From the NCBI GenBank assembly GCA_001557505.1, contig LSAX01000011.1, positions 1,860,001 to 1,924,000 on the forward strand: a DNA stretch of 64,000 nt. The letters are read 5' to 3'. This document shows, piece by piece, positions 24,226 to 36,568 of the stretch. The DNA is from Reticulascus tulasneorum. Taxonomy: Eukaryota; Ascomycota; Sordariomycetes; Glomerellales; Reticulascaceae. The position numbers were made by a program, and so were the translations under genes. The notes under the pieces are model-generated. The model saw only the letters and a list, made by a program, of their open reading frames with translations, was not told the DNA's origin and did no database searches. Each line of letters starts with the position of its first letter. Positions within the stretch are counted from its first letter, which is position 1.

Positions 24226-24876
24226 ATTGAGTGTGTTGATGTCCGGCACTACGGCGAGCGGGGAGGATACCTATGTGGAGCAGACTTCGAAGACCGAACC
24301 GCATTGGAGAAGAGGGGGGTGCAACAACAGTACAAAACACCAAAAGGACCATTTAGATTTCGCCGTTGGGCCTCAGCAAAGAGGTATTTTAATTGTTTGT
24401 ATCGGCCGCCAGACTTGTGAAGTCACAGGCCCGCGGAGGAACAGAACCATTCACACTATGGCTGTGTATATACTTGCCCCTCTGCGCGATGGAGAGACGG
24501 AAATGGGGGTTTCTGGAGTATGTATGTAGCCGGCCATTGGATTAGTGGAGGCATCTCCTTGTACGTAATGAAGAGAACGAATGCGATTATTCCCATACGA
24601 CCTTTTGCCTCTTGATCTGTGAGGTTCTGCCAAACACCAGTTCTACTGTTTCGCTTGAAATTGCAGGTGCCCAGTTTATCTGAGGCCTTGATAGTAATTC
24701 CCTCGTGGCCTCGAAGCCTCTAGTGGTCCGCGCAAGTCGAAGCTTACGTCGCTAACTCTTTTCATAAGATGAGTTTGGAAGACTGAGGTCAAGATAACAA
24801 CGAGGGAGCTAGCCTGGACCTCGGCATGAGCACTCTCGAGGCGCCTTTTCGCTTGCTCTGCTGGCCATATCAGAAA
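24226..24876. other. Convergent 3' flanks, no gene
   Basis: 650 bases between the stop codons of the syntaxin and lyase genes, holding their 3' untranslated regions. Nothing else recognised. Confidence 0.4.
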
Positions 24877-25756
24877 TCAGGGGTTTGTCTTCAAGCTGAT
24901 TCTTCCGCGAACAAATCCCCTGACACCATTGCTCAGCCAGCACTCTTCCCCATCAACCAACGAGCCAGCAGATACAGCTTCCTCAATCGCCAAATGCCTG
25001 GTACAAGTTATCAGGACTCCGTTTTTTCAACATAAAGGGCTGTTGCACATACCGTTCAAGAACCCATCTTCGCGTTGTCCCATCTTGTCCTCCGCTGCCA
25101 TCCTCCCAGCTGTACCTCCTCGGAACCGGTGGCGTCACCCACCTACCGTTCCTCCAGAAGAAAGGAGTTCTCGTGCTGCCCTCCATCACCGAACCGTCGG
25201 AATCATTGATGAGAAGAACCTCTTTCAAGTCTGTCGGCTGGAGCTGTGCTCGGTTCCGCGCCTGGTCGTACATCTCCCTTTTTGTAGTTTTGAAATGAGT
25301 GTATTCAGACCTGGCGGTCTCCACATCGTCGACTAAGACTTCGCACACCGGTTCTCGTTGAGGGTCGCCGTCGTTCATCTCCGAAGCTGGAGGTGGAAGA
25401 CGGATGGGGAATAAGTTCTCTAGCTGCAGCTCAGGAGTTGGGTAGGTTTCGACCGATAGCTTGCCTTCTCGAGTTAGTAGAATTCTGACTCTGAGCGGGC
25501 TGCTCGTCGTGCCCACGAGGTTATCTACAAGAGTTGCTAACTTCTGCAGACCCTCATCCCCTGAGATTATTTCGATAGCAGGAGACCACTGCCAATGAGT
25601 TGCAGCTCTGAGCATTCGATCGCGGTGGAAGTCCAACATGTACAGCGCAGACTGATTTGTAAAATTCCAGCCTGCGTGTTCTAGCCCCCTCCCAGGGGCC
25701 TCTCTCAGAGCTACATCGTAGCGTATAGATGTGAAGAGCTGGAACTCGTCTGCCAT
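24877..25756 (-). CDS. abz2: 4-amino-4-deoxychorismate lyase (PLP fold type IV), Abz2-like
   Basis: Converts aminodeoxychorismate to 4-aminobenzoate and pyruvate for folate synthesis. Exons are modelled at 25756-25053 and 24997-24877 (GT-AG), giving 274 residues. The N-terminal FQLFTSIRYD is typical. HFKTTKREMYDQAR carries the likely PLP-binding lysine. EVLLINDSDGSVMEGSTRTP, then RNGRWVTPP, form the fold-IV active-site strand and loop. Splicing joins RRWVLER to a C-terminus containing SLVDGEECWLSNGVRGFV, the family's closing motif. The start is the first ATG. It shares a divergent promoter with TOM70. Confidence 0.9.
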
Positions 25757-26478
25757 TATGTGATGTTGGCTTAGGATGTGCAGCACAACTGCAGCCTTTG
25801 CGAAATAGAATGTATATGACTGATGGAGAAAGTGTTTAATGATCGTCCCAGGCCGACAGAAAGCAAAGATGGTCGGCCAACTTTACGGCGAGATTTTTTA
25901 AAAGTTCACGGTTACCAGCTGGTATATATTGCGGGGTTTCACCAAAAGGTTTCCAATACGTATAAGTCGGAGTAGAAAGGCAGGCTAGATTCATTCTTTT
26001 CGTAATGGGTTACACAGCACAAAGCCTCGCATAACTTTTGAGATTCTCGCAGGTATCTAAATTATCCTGCTGTTTGATGAGACTATTCACTTAGGAATAT
26101 GACCTAGTCACCATACCATATTTCACCAAGAGATTACTCCGATATTTGCTCATGATGCTCTAAATGCATATAAATCGGCCAGTCTACCTCTCAGTGCCGA
26201 CGTCACACTTTGATACCTGGGCCCAAATATCTTACATGGTGCAGGACCCGCTTGACACCTGAGGCACACTGAGAAAACTCACCCAGAAATGTTGCCGTCG
26301 CGCACCCCCAAATTTTTCGACTCGCGTACCTTTTGGACGAGCTCCAATAATTCAGCTGCTGCAATCTTGCATCATTGACCAGAGCCGGGTCTACCCAACG
26401 GATTCTTCCAAAGTCGCTTCATTCCTTTTGTTTCACACTTTTATTCCGCCTTCTTTGTGACTGTTCGATCCCAGAAAC
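25757..26478. promoter_or_regulatory. Divergent lyase/TOM70 promoter
   Basis: About 720 bases, AT-rich in the lyase-proximal half. No gene and no specific operator recognised. Confidence 0.35.
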
Positions 26479-28599
26479 ATGTCCAACCCTTTGCCGTCAA
26501 TGCCTCCGGGCCGAACAGTACCAGTTGTAGTCCCAGTTGATGCTTCATCCACCGTATGGGAGCGGATATCCACGTGGGCGTCAGAGAACAAAGCAATTGT
26601 ATATACCGTCGCCGGTGTCGCGGTTGTTGTCACAGGAGCTGGCGTTGTATATTACTTGAACAGTGATTCGGTATGTTTTCCAGCGTTTCGTCTCTCCGAG
26701 TCTCTGTCGTCATCATTGAGCCCTTTTTTCGATGCTGGGGAGTTGGCGAGCTTGCCGATGCAATCTTGGGTCATCATGAACAGGGTCTAATGCATGCGCG
26801 AAATAGAAACCGAAAGACGATTCATCACCGAAACTGAGCAAGAAAGAGAGGCGGAAAAGGAAAGAGGCGGAAAAGAAGGCTGCTGAGACAGGGGAGCAGC
26901 CCGCTCCAGAATCCGTTGCCGGCCCATCACAACCCAAAGCTGTCTCCGTAGAGAGCACCGACGAGCTGCCAGACATCGACGAGACATCCGTCCTGAGATT
27001 AACCCCGCAGGAACGTGAAGAGTACGCAGCCAAACTGAAGGATGTTGGAAACAAGGCCTACGGCAATAAGGAGTACAACAAGGCCATTGAGCTGTACTCG
27101 AAAGCAATCATTTGCAAGGCGAACCCCATCTTCTACTCCAACCGCGCCGCATGCTACAACATCTTGGGGGCCTGGGATGAAGTTATTGCGGACACGACAG
27201 CTGCTATCAATCTCGATCCGGAATACGTCAAGGCTCTAAACCGTCGTGCGAATGCCTATGAGCACCTGAAGATGTATGGCGAAGCTTTGCTCGACTTCAC
27301 CGCTTCCTGCATCATTGATAGCTTTAAGAACGACGCCAGTGCGCAGGCTGTAGAGAGACTACTTAAGAAATTCGCGGAGCAGAAGGCTCAGGAGATGATG
27401 GCTAACAGACCAGTCAAACTCCCCAGCCATACCTTCGTTGGAAACTACCTCCAAAGCTTCCGAATCAAGCCTCGCCCAGCCGGATTAGAGGCATCCGTCG
27501 AGTTGGATGAGATGACTGGCAATGGACAACTGCAGAAGGGGTTGAATGCTCTGGACAAGAAAACCGGCGACGGTTACGAGGAAGCCAGAATCGCCTTTGA
27601 CAAGGCCCTGGAGTATAATGATCTCGGCGAGAACGAAGCCTTGGCTTATAACCTACGGGGAACTTTCCGATGTCTGCTGGGCAAGCACGATGACGCAATG
27701 GCAGACTTGAGCAAGAGCATCGAGCTGGATCCATCCATGACCCAGAGCTATATCAAGCGCGCCAGCATGAACTTGGAACTAGGTACGTGGTTTCCCGTTC
27801 TCCGCTCGAGATTTCCGCTAATTGACTGTACAGGGCTCGGGGACAATGCAGCAGAGGACTTCGAAAAGGCTCTGGAGCAGAATAGCGAGGATCCAGACAT
27901 CTACTATCACCGCGCACAACTGCATTTCATCAAGGGAGAATTCCCAGACGCGGCCAAAGATTATCAGAAATCGATAGACCTGGATCGGGACTTCATCTTC
28001 TCCCACATTCAGCTCGGCGTAACGCAGTACAAGATGGGGTCCGTAGCATCGTCCTTCTCGACATTCCGACGCTGCGTCAAGAACTTCAAGGAGGTGCCTG
28101 ATGTTTACAACTACTACGGCGAGTTGCTTCTCGACCAAAACGATTACCAGGGTGCTATCGAGAGGTTTGATACCGCCATTGAGATGGAGAAACGGACGAA
28201 GCCTATGGCTATGAACGTTCTGCCGTTGATCAACAAGGCTCTTGCCATGTTCCAATGGAAACAGGATTTCAGCGAGTCCGAGAAGCTTTGCCAGAAAGCA
28301 TTGATCAGTGAGTCCTTTACCTTTGAGTCTGATCGGCATGGCAGCCAGCTAATTTGGATGTAGTCGACCCTGAATGTGATATTGCAGTGGCTACAATGGC
28401 TCAACTTCTCCTACAGCAAGGAAAGGTAACCGAAGCACTGAAGTACTTCGAGCGAGCAGCGGAGCTCGCCCGTACGGAAGGCGAGACGGTCAATGCGCTT
28501 TCATACGCGGAGGCTACAAGGACGCAACTTCAAGTGCAGGAGAAGTACCCCAAGCTGGCGGCCAAGCTCCAAGGCGTTAACCCTACCATGCCCCGATAA
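26479..28599 (+). CDS. tom70: TOM70, mitochondrial outer-membrane import receptor
   Basis: TPR receptor that binds Hsp70/Hsp90-bound precursors and passes them to the TOM pore. Exons are modelled at 26479-26670, 26807-27782, 27834-28307 and 28364-28599, all GT-AG, giving 625 residues (family about 610-630). The N-terminal anchor ([20 protein letters not shown], about residues 40-60) is followed by a charged linker ([14 protein letters not shown]). A first TPR clamp ([53 protein letters not shown]) and a C-terminal TPR array to the end follow. The N-out signal-anchor topology and 11-TPR organisation fit Tom70. Confidence 0.96.
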
Positions 28600-30578
28600 G
28601 AGCCGACGATGACGGCGACGATGACCCTATGAAACTGTAAGAAAGGTGTGCTTGAGCCCTAGAGAGCGACAGGCGATGGACGGCGGCTGGTAATAAAATT
28701 GGGAAGAGATGTGGGCCTGCATATATTTCTTGCCAGAGGGTCCGAGAGGTTGTTTCCAGTTCTCCTCGAGGTACGGATCTGGTCTGCATGCCGATGTTGA
28801 TGTAAACGTATATTTGTACATAATAATTACTTCCCTCACTTGACATGACGTCCGTGAACACAAGGCTTGTCAAGATAGCTGCCGGACGCAATGGGCAATA
28901 CTTGGGTCCCAAATCCACTGCTACCTTGAATAAGCGTTCTATGCAACGAACATGTCCCACTTCTGTTCCTCTAGACAGCTCCTCTTAAAGTATCCAAAAG
29001 AGGGCCCATGCTGCGTTTCTTACTACTCTTTCGTCCAGTTCCCAGGCAGGGGCTACAGGACTTATGCCCACGGGTTCGAGGTTAGAAGACCGGATGCTTG
29101 GCAGGTATATCAGGCGTCCGACCTGCCGCCATGACGGGATCTCGCTCGGTGACGGAGGCTAGCCGGTTGCGAAAGACAAGACAAGAATATATGCGATGGC
29201 CCAATATTCTACCACATCCAGATACTCACTACAATTCATACTCGAATGTTTCCATGAATAGCTACTCGAGTATCCAAGTGAAACTGTTTACTGTTGCTCA
29301 TGTACGTCTGATCTTTTACATGACTACTAGAGAATATGCACATAAAACCATCAACCTTTTTACATTTCTAGTTTATATTCACATACGAATACTTCAAGTT
29401 CGAAAGATAAATTATCGGGTCGAATATCTGCATCCGACCTGTGGTGTATGTGTATTTGTAAGCGCCTTGCGTTTGCATTTCCATCTGGCAGCAGCTGCAC
29501 GGAATGATGGCAGCTGCGCACTGCAAATGTAGCAGATCGGTAATTCAATTAGATAATCGTGGAGTTTCCGCCTAAAGAAGATGCGAGCTTGCGGCGAATG
29601 TCTGCACCTACATGACCCAGTATACTGGTGGTGCTGGTCGCCGTGGTGAACCAACTTGGCAGCGTGAATCTAATGGTAGTGCATCTGCTGAGCCACCTAG
29701 GTTAGGCTAGCAGCAACTGCCGGACCTGGACACGATGTAGTCGCGAATTTGACCTCCATGGTAGCCTGCCGTGGATGGCTTGGGCTTGGACTTGGTGGTT
29801 CGGACACGCGATGGGCACTCAGGTTGCAGATCCTTGGAACGGGCGGCGATACTGCGGTTTCAATTGGAGCCTGGGCACCTGCATGGCCGGTTGTAGGCAG
29901 ATGTGTTCATGATGAACTGGCTTCACAGAAGAGCTCTCTACTAGGTAGGTAGTCTAGTAGCGATTCGACCACAGGGATTGGCAGCTGCACGAGCGCGTGG
30001 AGAGCTCTGTTGGGCGCTGCACAGACCAGACAACAGTCTGGCGCGGACCCATTGGCGGAGGGATTCTCTGGGGGTTTTGTCGTGATGGCTGGATTATGAT
30101 GGCTGATTTTTGCATGGGGGGTGGGTGGACCTTTTCCGGCCAGGCCCAAAAATCTAAGGCCATGTCCATCGTCTCCAACAAAACTTATTATCCCTCCTTT
30201 CCACCCCATCATCATCAATCATCCTGCGGTTTTCGATACCCAAACCTCCGCTTAGAATTCTTCCTTCCTTTGCTCTATCACGGAAAAAACGTAGAGAGGA
30301 CGAAGAGGGACCTCTACGAAGGGAGAAACCAAGAGCTTGGGCACGGCTGGCATAGATTCCAGACTCTCCAATTTTTAATACCTTGTCTTTTTTTGCTTGC
30401 ATTATCTTCTCACCACCGCTGGGCCGGTATTTGCTTTTCTACCCCGATCCTCATCCAGACCTGATGAAAAATCCGCCCGCCACCGCATGATCTCTACGAG
30501 ACAGCATCGCAGTTTCCTGCACCCCTTCCGTCCGCCACGGTTGTCCATTACCTCGACGCCATCCCCTTGAAGCCCGAC
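28600..30578. other. Intergenic, 2.0 kb: TOM70 3' flank and Btz-gene promoter/leader
   Basis: No gene recognised. A short TAGGTAGGTAG run lies at about 29943-29953. The last 400 bases are rich in pyrimidines and probably contain the leader of the Btz-domain gene. Confidence 0.35.
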
Positions 30579-32776
30579 ATGATGGCTGCTCCTCGACGCA
30601 GAAAGATTATCGGTCACAGGCGACGGGTCGAGGACGAGGGCGAGGACGAGGCCGGCCCGGAGCATCTGGACTTGGATGATGACTCGTTGACCGACGGCTC
30701 CATCATTAGTGACGATAATGACCATGGCCACGACAGCGATACGAGCAATATCGATGAGGCTTCTCCCGTCACGCCCAACGTCAGGAAGGGCACGGGCAAT
30801 GGAGCTGCAAAGGCAGGAGGCCGGCAACCATCCAACTTGGGCACCGACACCACCAACAAGGCCATATCGGATACGGAAATCATGCTACACGGTCTTTCCA
30901 TCTCCGATCAACCCGGTCCCGTCCAAGAGATGCAATTTGATGAGGTCGCCACCTCGCCAACCGAAGCCCCCGCCGCTCCCATCATCGTCAGCTCGAGCTC
31001 TGCACTTCGACACCCATCAGAACCTCTGGGGGATCGTCGCCGCCGGGAACACGAGGAATACAAGCGCAGGAGAGATGAGGATCCGGCATTCGTACCGAAC
31101 AGAGGGGCGTTCTTCATGCACGACCATCGCCATGCGGGGCCAGCAGCAAATGGCTTCCGTCCGTTCGGAAGAGGTCGCGGAAGAGGTCGTGGTGGAGGTG
31201 GTGCAATCGGAGGGCCATATGCCCCTATCAAGTAGGTTACCCATCAGGCATTTCTCGTCGTTCTGTCACTAATCTTATCAGTCAATTGCACAGTCCGACA
31301 GATCACTTGACCAGCGGTCCGTGGGCACATGACATGCACGAGGCCGTGACGGACCCGATGCCATCAAGACAACCTCGACACCTGCCTGACGACGAGGGTC
31401 CGCCCAACGGCAACGGCATTATCCCAACATGCCCACCAAGTGCCACTCCTATCAATCGAACCCTCTCGACCGAGAAGCATATTGGCAATGTGCAAGTCAG
31501 AGTGTCCCTGCCGGATGGGAAGAGCCCGGCATTCTTTTCTGGCGTTGCAGTCAAACAATACACCAAACTCCCTGACCACAGGCCACCCCTCAGACGGGAC
31601 AAGCCGGTTCGAATTTCCTTGCCCCGGAACCCTCCACGATACGTGTTCCCAGCTGTCGACAGATCATTCATCTTCATTCCTCGTGCAATGCGACCAAACC
31701 AGCAGCGAATAAGAGGCAAGCCACGATCTGGTCTAGGCTCCATCGGAGGGTTCTCTAGGCGTACAAGTGTGTTCGGAGGAAGTTATTACGGCGGCAGCGC
31801 CTACAGTCCCAGTATTGCTCTCAGCCGTAGATCTTCGCTGGCTCCGGACGGCAGAGACTACATGTTCTCGCCTACTGGCTCTGTTATCTCGCGACCGCCA
31901 ATGCCCATGGACAACCCTCGGCCGGTCGTACGACTGCCGCCACAAAATCGTCTTGAACAGCCATACACTGGATATGAAGGCATGGGCCCCTCAGACAGAC
32001 CTCTTCAGCTTGGAGAGACCTCTATCAACGATCTCCCACCGCCGCAGACCCACCCGCTACCTCAGAAGCCGACCTTCCAGGAGAACCGAGCAAACTCCAT
32101 ACCTATGCATCAACCACGGCCCCAAAAGGCTGTATCTGTTGCCGACATCGAATCACCTACGCTGTACCAACAGCCTCAACCTTATCAGCAAGCCTTCCAT
32201 CAGCAAGTACCTGTTCAGGTTTCCAACGGCTTCTCGCAAGACTCTCACAGCCGCCAACCATCCTATCCATCCCAACGGTCTACCGGAACTCCTCTATCTC
32301 AAATTCCGGAGCGAGCCATACACGCTGCACCTTTCCAACCAACCGCTTATGCCCAGCAGCAGAACTTTTATGGCCATCAATCATACCAGATGATGCCGCC
32401 ACAGCAAGGATTCTATTATCCTGGGCAGTATCCAGGTGGCACCATGGCGCCATCGGCCACAGCTCCGAGCTTTGTGCCATCATCGCAACATAACCAAGGA
32501 CAGAACTTCCCGCAACAGGGCCAAGGCGAACAACCCGCGGGTCAATCGAACGGACAAGCCACCGGAGGCCCGAATCTGGTGGCACAGGAAGTCAACGGCA
32601 TGGTCTATTACTACGATGCGTCTCAGCTTCCTCCGATGAACAACTACCAAGGCTATTCGAACCCTCCCGCTTTCGCTGCTCCTGGCGTTGTCGGCATGGG
32701 AGGAATGGTTACTCCAAGCCCGGATGCATTCTTTTACCAGCAACCCGCTCCAGGAATGTTGTACTACTCGCAGTAG
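30579..32776 (+). CDS. Btz (Barentsz/MLN51/CASC3)-domain protein, putative exon-junction-complex factor
   Basis: Exons are modelled at 30579-31231 and 31282-32776 (GT-AG), giving 715 residues. A basic then acidic N-terminus (RRRKIIGHRRRVEDEGEDEA) leads to RRREHEEYKRRRDEDPAF and DPAFVPNRGAFFMHDHR (168-184). It continues through an RGRGRGRG linker to SGPWAHDMHEAV. This two-part FxxHD...WxHD pattern is how Btz/MLN51 clamps eIF4A3 in the exon junction complex. The remaining roughly 470 residues are Pro/Gln/Tyr-rich and disordered. The intron lies inside the Btz region. The next ATG (30582) is equally possible as start. Family membership is clear by motif; the role in this fungus is inferred. Confidence 0.85.
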
Positions 32777-35700
32777 GGTTACGATCAGGTGCCTTACTTT
32801 TCACCTCCATACCCGCTTCCCCCATATTACTCATAATCTCTTTAATTCATACATTCGACCTCCTCATGGCAACAGTACACATTCTCATTTTCAATGGTCG
32901 GAGCGGGTTAGGGCAAGGCAGGAGGAATGCAAAACTGGGTTGGTCTCCGTCATCGCACTGGTTGGAACTGGATTTGGCGTGATTTTTGCCGCTTATCTTT
33001 CCGTCTGTTGGTGCGACGCTGTTGTTTTGCGCTGAATTGCCCCTTCACTAACACCACTCCGGCTATGGGTGAGTTGTCAGAGGGAGGGTTTGTCGGGGAC
33101 TCCGGAACTGTTTGAGGAGGAAAAGGAGCGACGGACGCTGGAGGAGAAGGGGGGGATTACATGAATATCGCTTTTCACGCTTCGTCGAATCCAAGATATC
33201 TTTCCCTTTCCTGCTCGCTTTTTGAATCCAGTCATGCGTTGGCGTCTGCGTTAGTTTTTTGGCCACTGTGCGTCTAGTGTCTTGATTCGTTTCTTCTTTT
33301 CCTGGGAAAGGGTGACAGATGGCGTTTGCGGCGTTGTTCAGTTACAGCGGCCTTGCCTGTTGATTGACTTTGAGCATTATATATTTCAATTCTAAGAACA
33401 TACTGCTGCTTGGTAGCTTGTCCAATTGTGCCTGAACCTGTTTTGATGACTTCTCGCTGTCGAACAGGACTGTTGAGCGATGTGATGCCACTGTCGTGCT
33501 TTCGACTAGCTACCCAAGAAGGAACGTGGATTAGTCTACATCTGTGAGTCGTATCTCGGCCACAGTTCCACAGTTTGCGTTGCATGTACTTGCTTCATGC
33601 TGGTACCGCATCCGATCTACGAATTAAAGTTGTTCACCCCATGATTGAATTGTACAGCATTTGATAGCTTGGGTGACGGTTGGGCCCTCTGACGTGGAGC
33701 GTGGCGTGATCGGTCAATCCGTGCATTTCGAATTGCCTTATTTGGACTGTATGAGATGCATCTATTAGGATTGAACAGGACAAAGCTCCTTATCTCGGGA
33801 AGCGAAGGATTTAAGTGTAAGTCAGATCGGGTTACACAATGTGGCTGGGTAGCAAGCAGTCAAACGATACCTAGCATTAGGGACAACATGTTGTCGAATG
33901 TCTCGTGTGCATGCATGTTCACATATCCTCTAAAGGGGTATTTATTCCTACAACTTACGAAGACAAACCCCTAATTACCGGATATGTATTATTAGAACAT
34001 TCAATGCATCGGTTAATTTCGCGACCCGCTTGCGTGTAGCAAACTGGCAAGTTGGCAAGTTAGGTGGTTGACGCTGATCGGCATCTCCATGGCGGTGGCA
34101 ATGGCAGCAGCGAGACAATGTTACGTATGGTATGGCGTGTTCAGCTTCGCATCAGGTCGTAGCAAAAAGTAAGCGAAAGCGACTCTCCTCGCGGGACTCT
34201 GCAAGCAGTAGTCCGGCCAGTCAGACAAACAAGACACTGACGCCTTCACTCTGCATTCTGGGGGGGCATTTCCCCGGATTGTAGAGCTCCATTTCGCCAC
34301 ACTTGTTTCGGCCAAGTTCGGCCTCGCACCATTCTTAGAGCTTCTCGCGTTTTAGAGGGGTCGACTGCTGTCTCTTCTGTCGGTCCCCCAGCAATAACAA
34401 AAGCCACGAGACGGAGGCAAAGCCGAAGGAAGGGAGGGGCGATTTGCTTGACTAGCTTGCTTTTCGTTCATAGGCCCTGATAGGTATGGAGTGTGTGTTC
34501 GTGTTGCCCCGGCCTTGGTTCTGATTCAATGATTGCATTCACCGTAGCCTCCAGTTGGTCGTTCGCGCACCTGCCATATTGGACGAGATGATAGGTTCGT
34601 CCGGGAGATGCGAGGCTACCTTGCCGTGCCTGCTACCTTAATAAGCTAAGACGCAACCTGGAGGCGCTGGAGTCGGTGTTGATGATTAGGCAAGGAGTGT
34701 GGTACGTAATTGCGAACATCTCCAATTTTGGAGACGGGGGCTTATGGCCACGTGAGGGGTTGGGTGATTGGGGAGAGACCTACTGTCTGAGTACCAACCA
34801 GCTGGATTTTAGAGAGCTTTTGGCTTCGCGAGGCCCTGCTATATCACAATCCAGTTTGTAGTGAGGATAGCTTAGGCAGAATTGGAGAGCTCCAACGGAG
34901 TGGAATTCCACTTTGATCCGAAGCTAGCTAATCAGGTAGGCAGTGAAGCTGTGATGCGTGTGTTGGCCGGAAGGAAGGGGGGAAATAGGAGCCTCATGTG
35001 ATGATGTGACATGCTCACCTCGCCCCGTTTCGATACTGCTTATGCGGTGTGGCCGACGCCTCAAAATGCCCCGCGCAGGCCACGCTGTTCGTTGGCTCTG
35101 GGCCATACTACGTACTAATTAGGTATGCCGTCCGCCAGGCTGGGTCGCAGGTTTGCAGGGAGCAGAAGGGAACAAGAAGAAAGCTAATCGATCTACAAAA
35201 ATTCATAGCGTGATGCGAGATTCGGATGCAGCTTCCAGATGCACCGAGGGCGACCGCGAGGCGAGCAAGAGTTGGCCTCTAATAACGACCTTACGTAGTG
35301 GCCGCCTCATTGTTTTGGACCGCCAGCCAGATGCAACGACAGGCTCACCCGCCTCCTCTGCTGGAGGAGGGCGGCGGCCGCTTTCGTCATTTGTTTGTTT
35401 AGGGACGTCCTGAATCCGTAAATGGCTTGCTGGTGGAGGGGAGGAAAAGTCAATCATCGATATACTGCGTAGCAAGGTGAACCGTGTTGGTAATGAACCT
35501 AGGGGCTTCCTGACCGCCTCTTCTACTTGGTTCTACGGTGATTATTCAACCGTAGTACGAATGCTGTTGAAGCCTGGTTAGATACTGTGACTAGTAGGGA
35601 GGCAAACGATGGGTTCGGTCTATCGGTGATATCCATCAGCACCCAGCAGTCCCCCCCAGGAGTAAGTAGTACGGGGACTACCATGGCCAGCACCCAGCGC

Positions 35701-36568
35701 GCCAGCCGTGACACTACCTACCTCGGGTTGGTAAGGCAAGGTAGGTACTTCGCGAACAGGGTAGTAGGTGCGATCCCGATGGGATGGCGACTTTGGGTGG
35801 GGCTGCGTGGGCTTATAGTAGTACTTAATGCACGATAGAGATGTTGCCGTGGAACAGCGTCCACGCCATAGCAGACCCTCGGTACTGTTGGCGCCCTTTG
35901 CCCCACCACAGCCCGTATCACGTCCAACACAGCTGCAGGCCAAGTTGTCGCCCCATGGTGGCTAGGTAGAACCCGTCACGATTGCTCTTTTGTTGCCCCT
36001 CGGTGCCGCGAAAGAGCCTATCTGCCTGCTGTGTTGCGCGACCACCTACGGTTTCGGGGCCTCCACACCCAGCGTAGACCGGCCCTTATAACTGGCTGGC
36101 GTGGCCCCTCCACCCTTCCCCCCCCTTGTCTCTGGCTGTACCACAGGCCAAAGCTTGGTGACTCTACCAAACGGCAATACCACTCACTGCACCACTTACC
36201 GCATCATCTTTAAAGAGGAGCCCACCCGCGTCCCTCTCTCTACATCCAGCCTGCGCTGCACAGGCCACTAAAAAGTACCATATCACCCGCCCGATCTCCT
36301 CCTCCTTCCCCCTCCACCACCTCCCATCATCTCTCTTGGCTTGCCCTCTGCATCTCTCCATCGAGAAGTCCAACCATTTCATCAACGAGGCATTCTTTTG
36401 AGATCAGAAATATCCACGCCCACCAAGGAGAGTCTCATCTATCATCGTACGTACCAGCCTGCCTGCCTCTCCCCCCACGCTGAAACATCCCCACGTCGGC
36501 GTCATATCGCCAACCTGAAGCTTCACCCGAGCTAACCGCCTCTTTCTCTCTATCCAGCGTCGTTCATC
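32777..36568. other. Gene-poor interval, 3.8 kb
   Basis: No credible protein-coding frame on either strand and no tRNA-like B box. It holds the 3' flank of the Btz gene, a CACGTG box at 34749-34754, TAGGTA/ACCTACC-type repeats near 35716-35770 and CT-rich sequence before NBR1. A possible leader intron of NBR1 runs from GTACGT at 36446 to ATCCAG at 36557. It may carry a long promoter or unannotated non-coding RNA. Confidence 0.4.

Noticed and set aside
29041..29100. GGTTCGAGG box, possible tRNA B box
   Set aside because: No matching stem or A box; no cloverleaf could be drawn.
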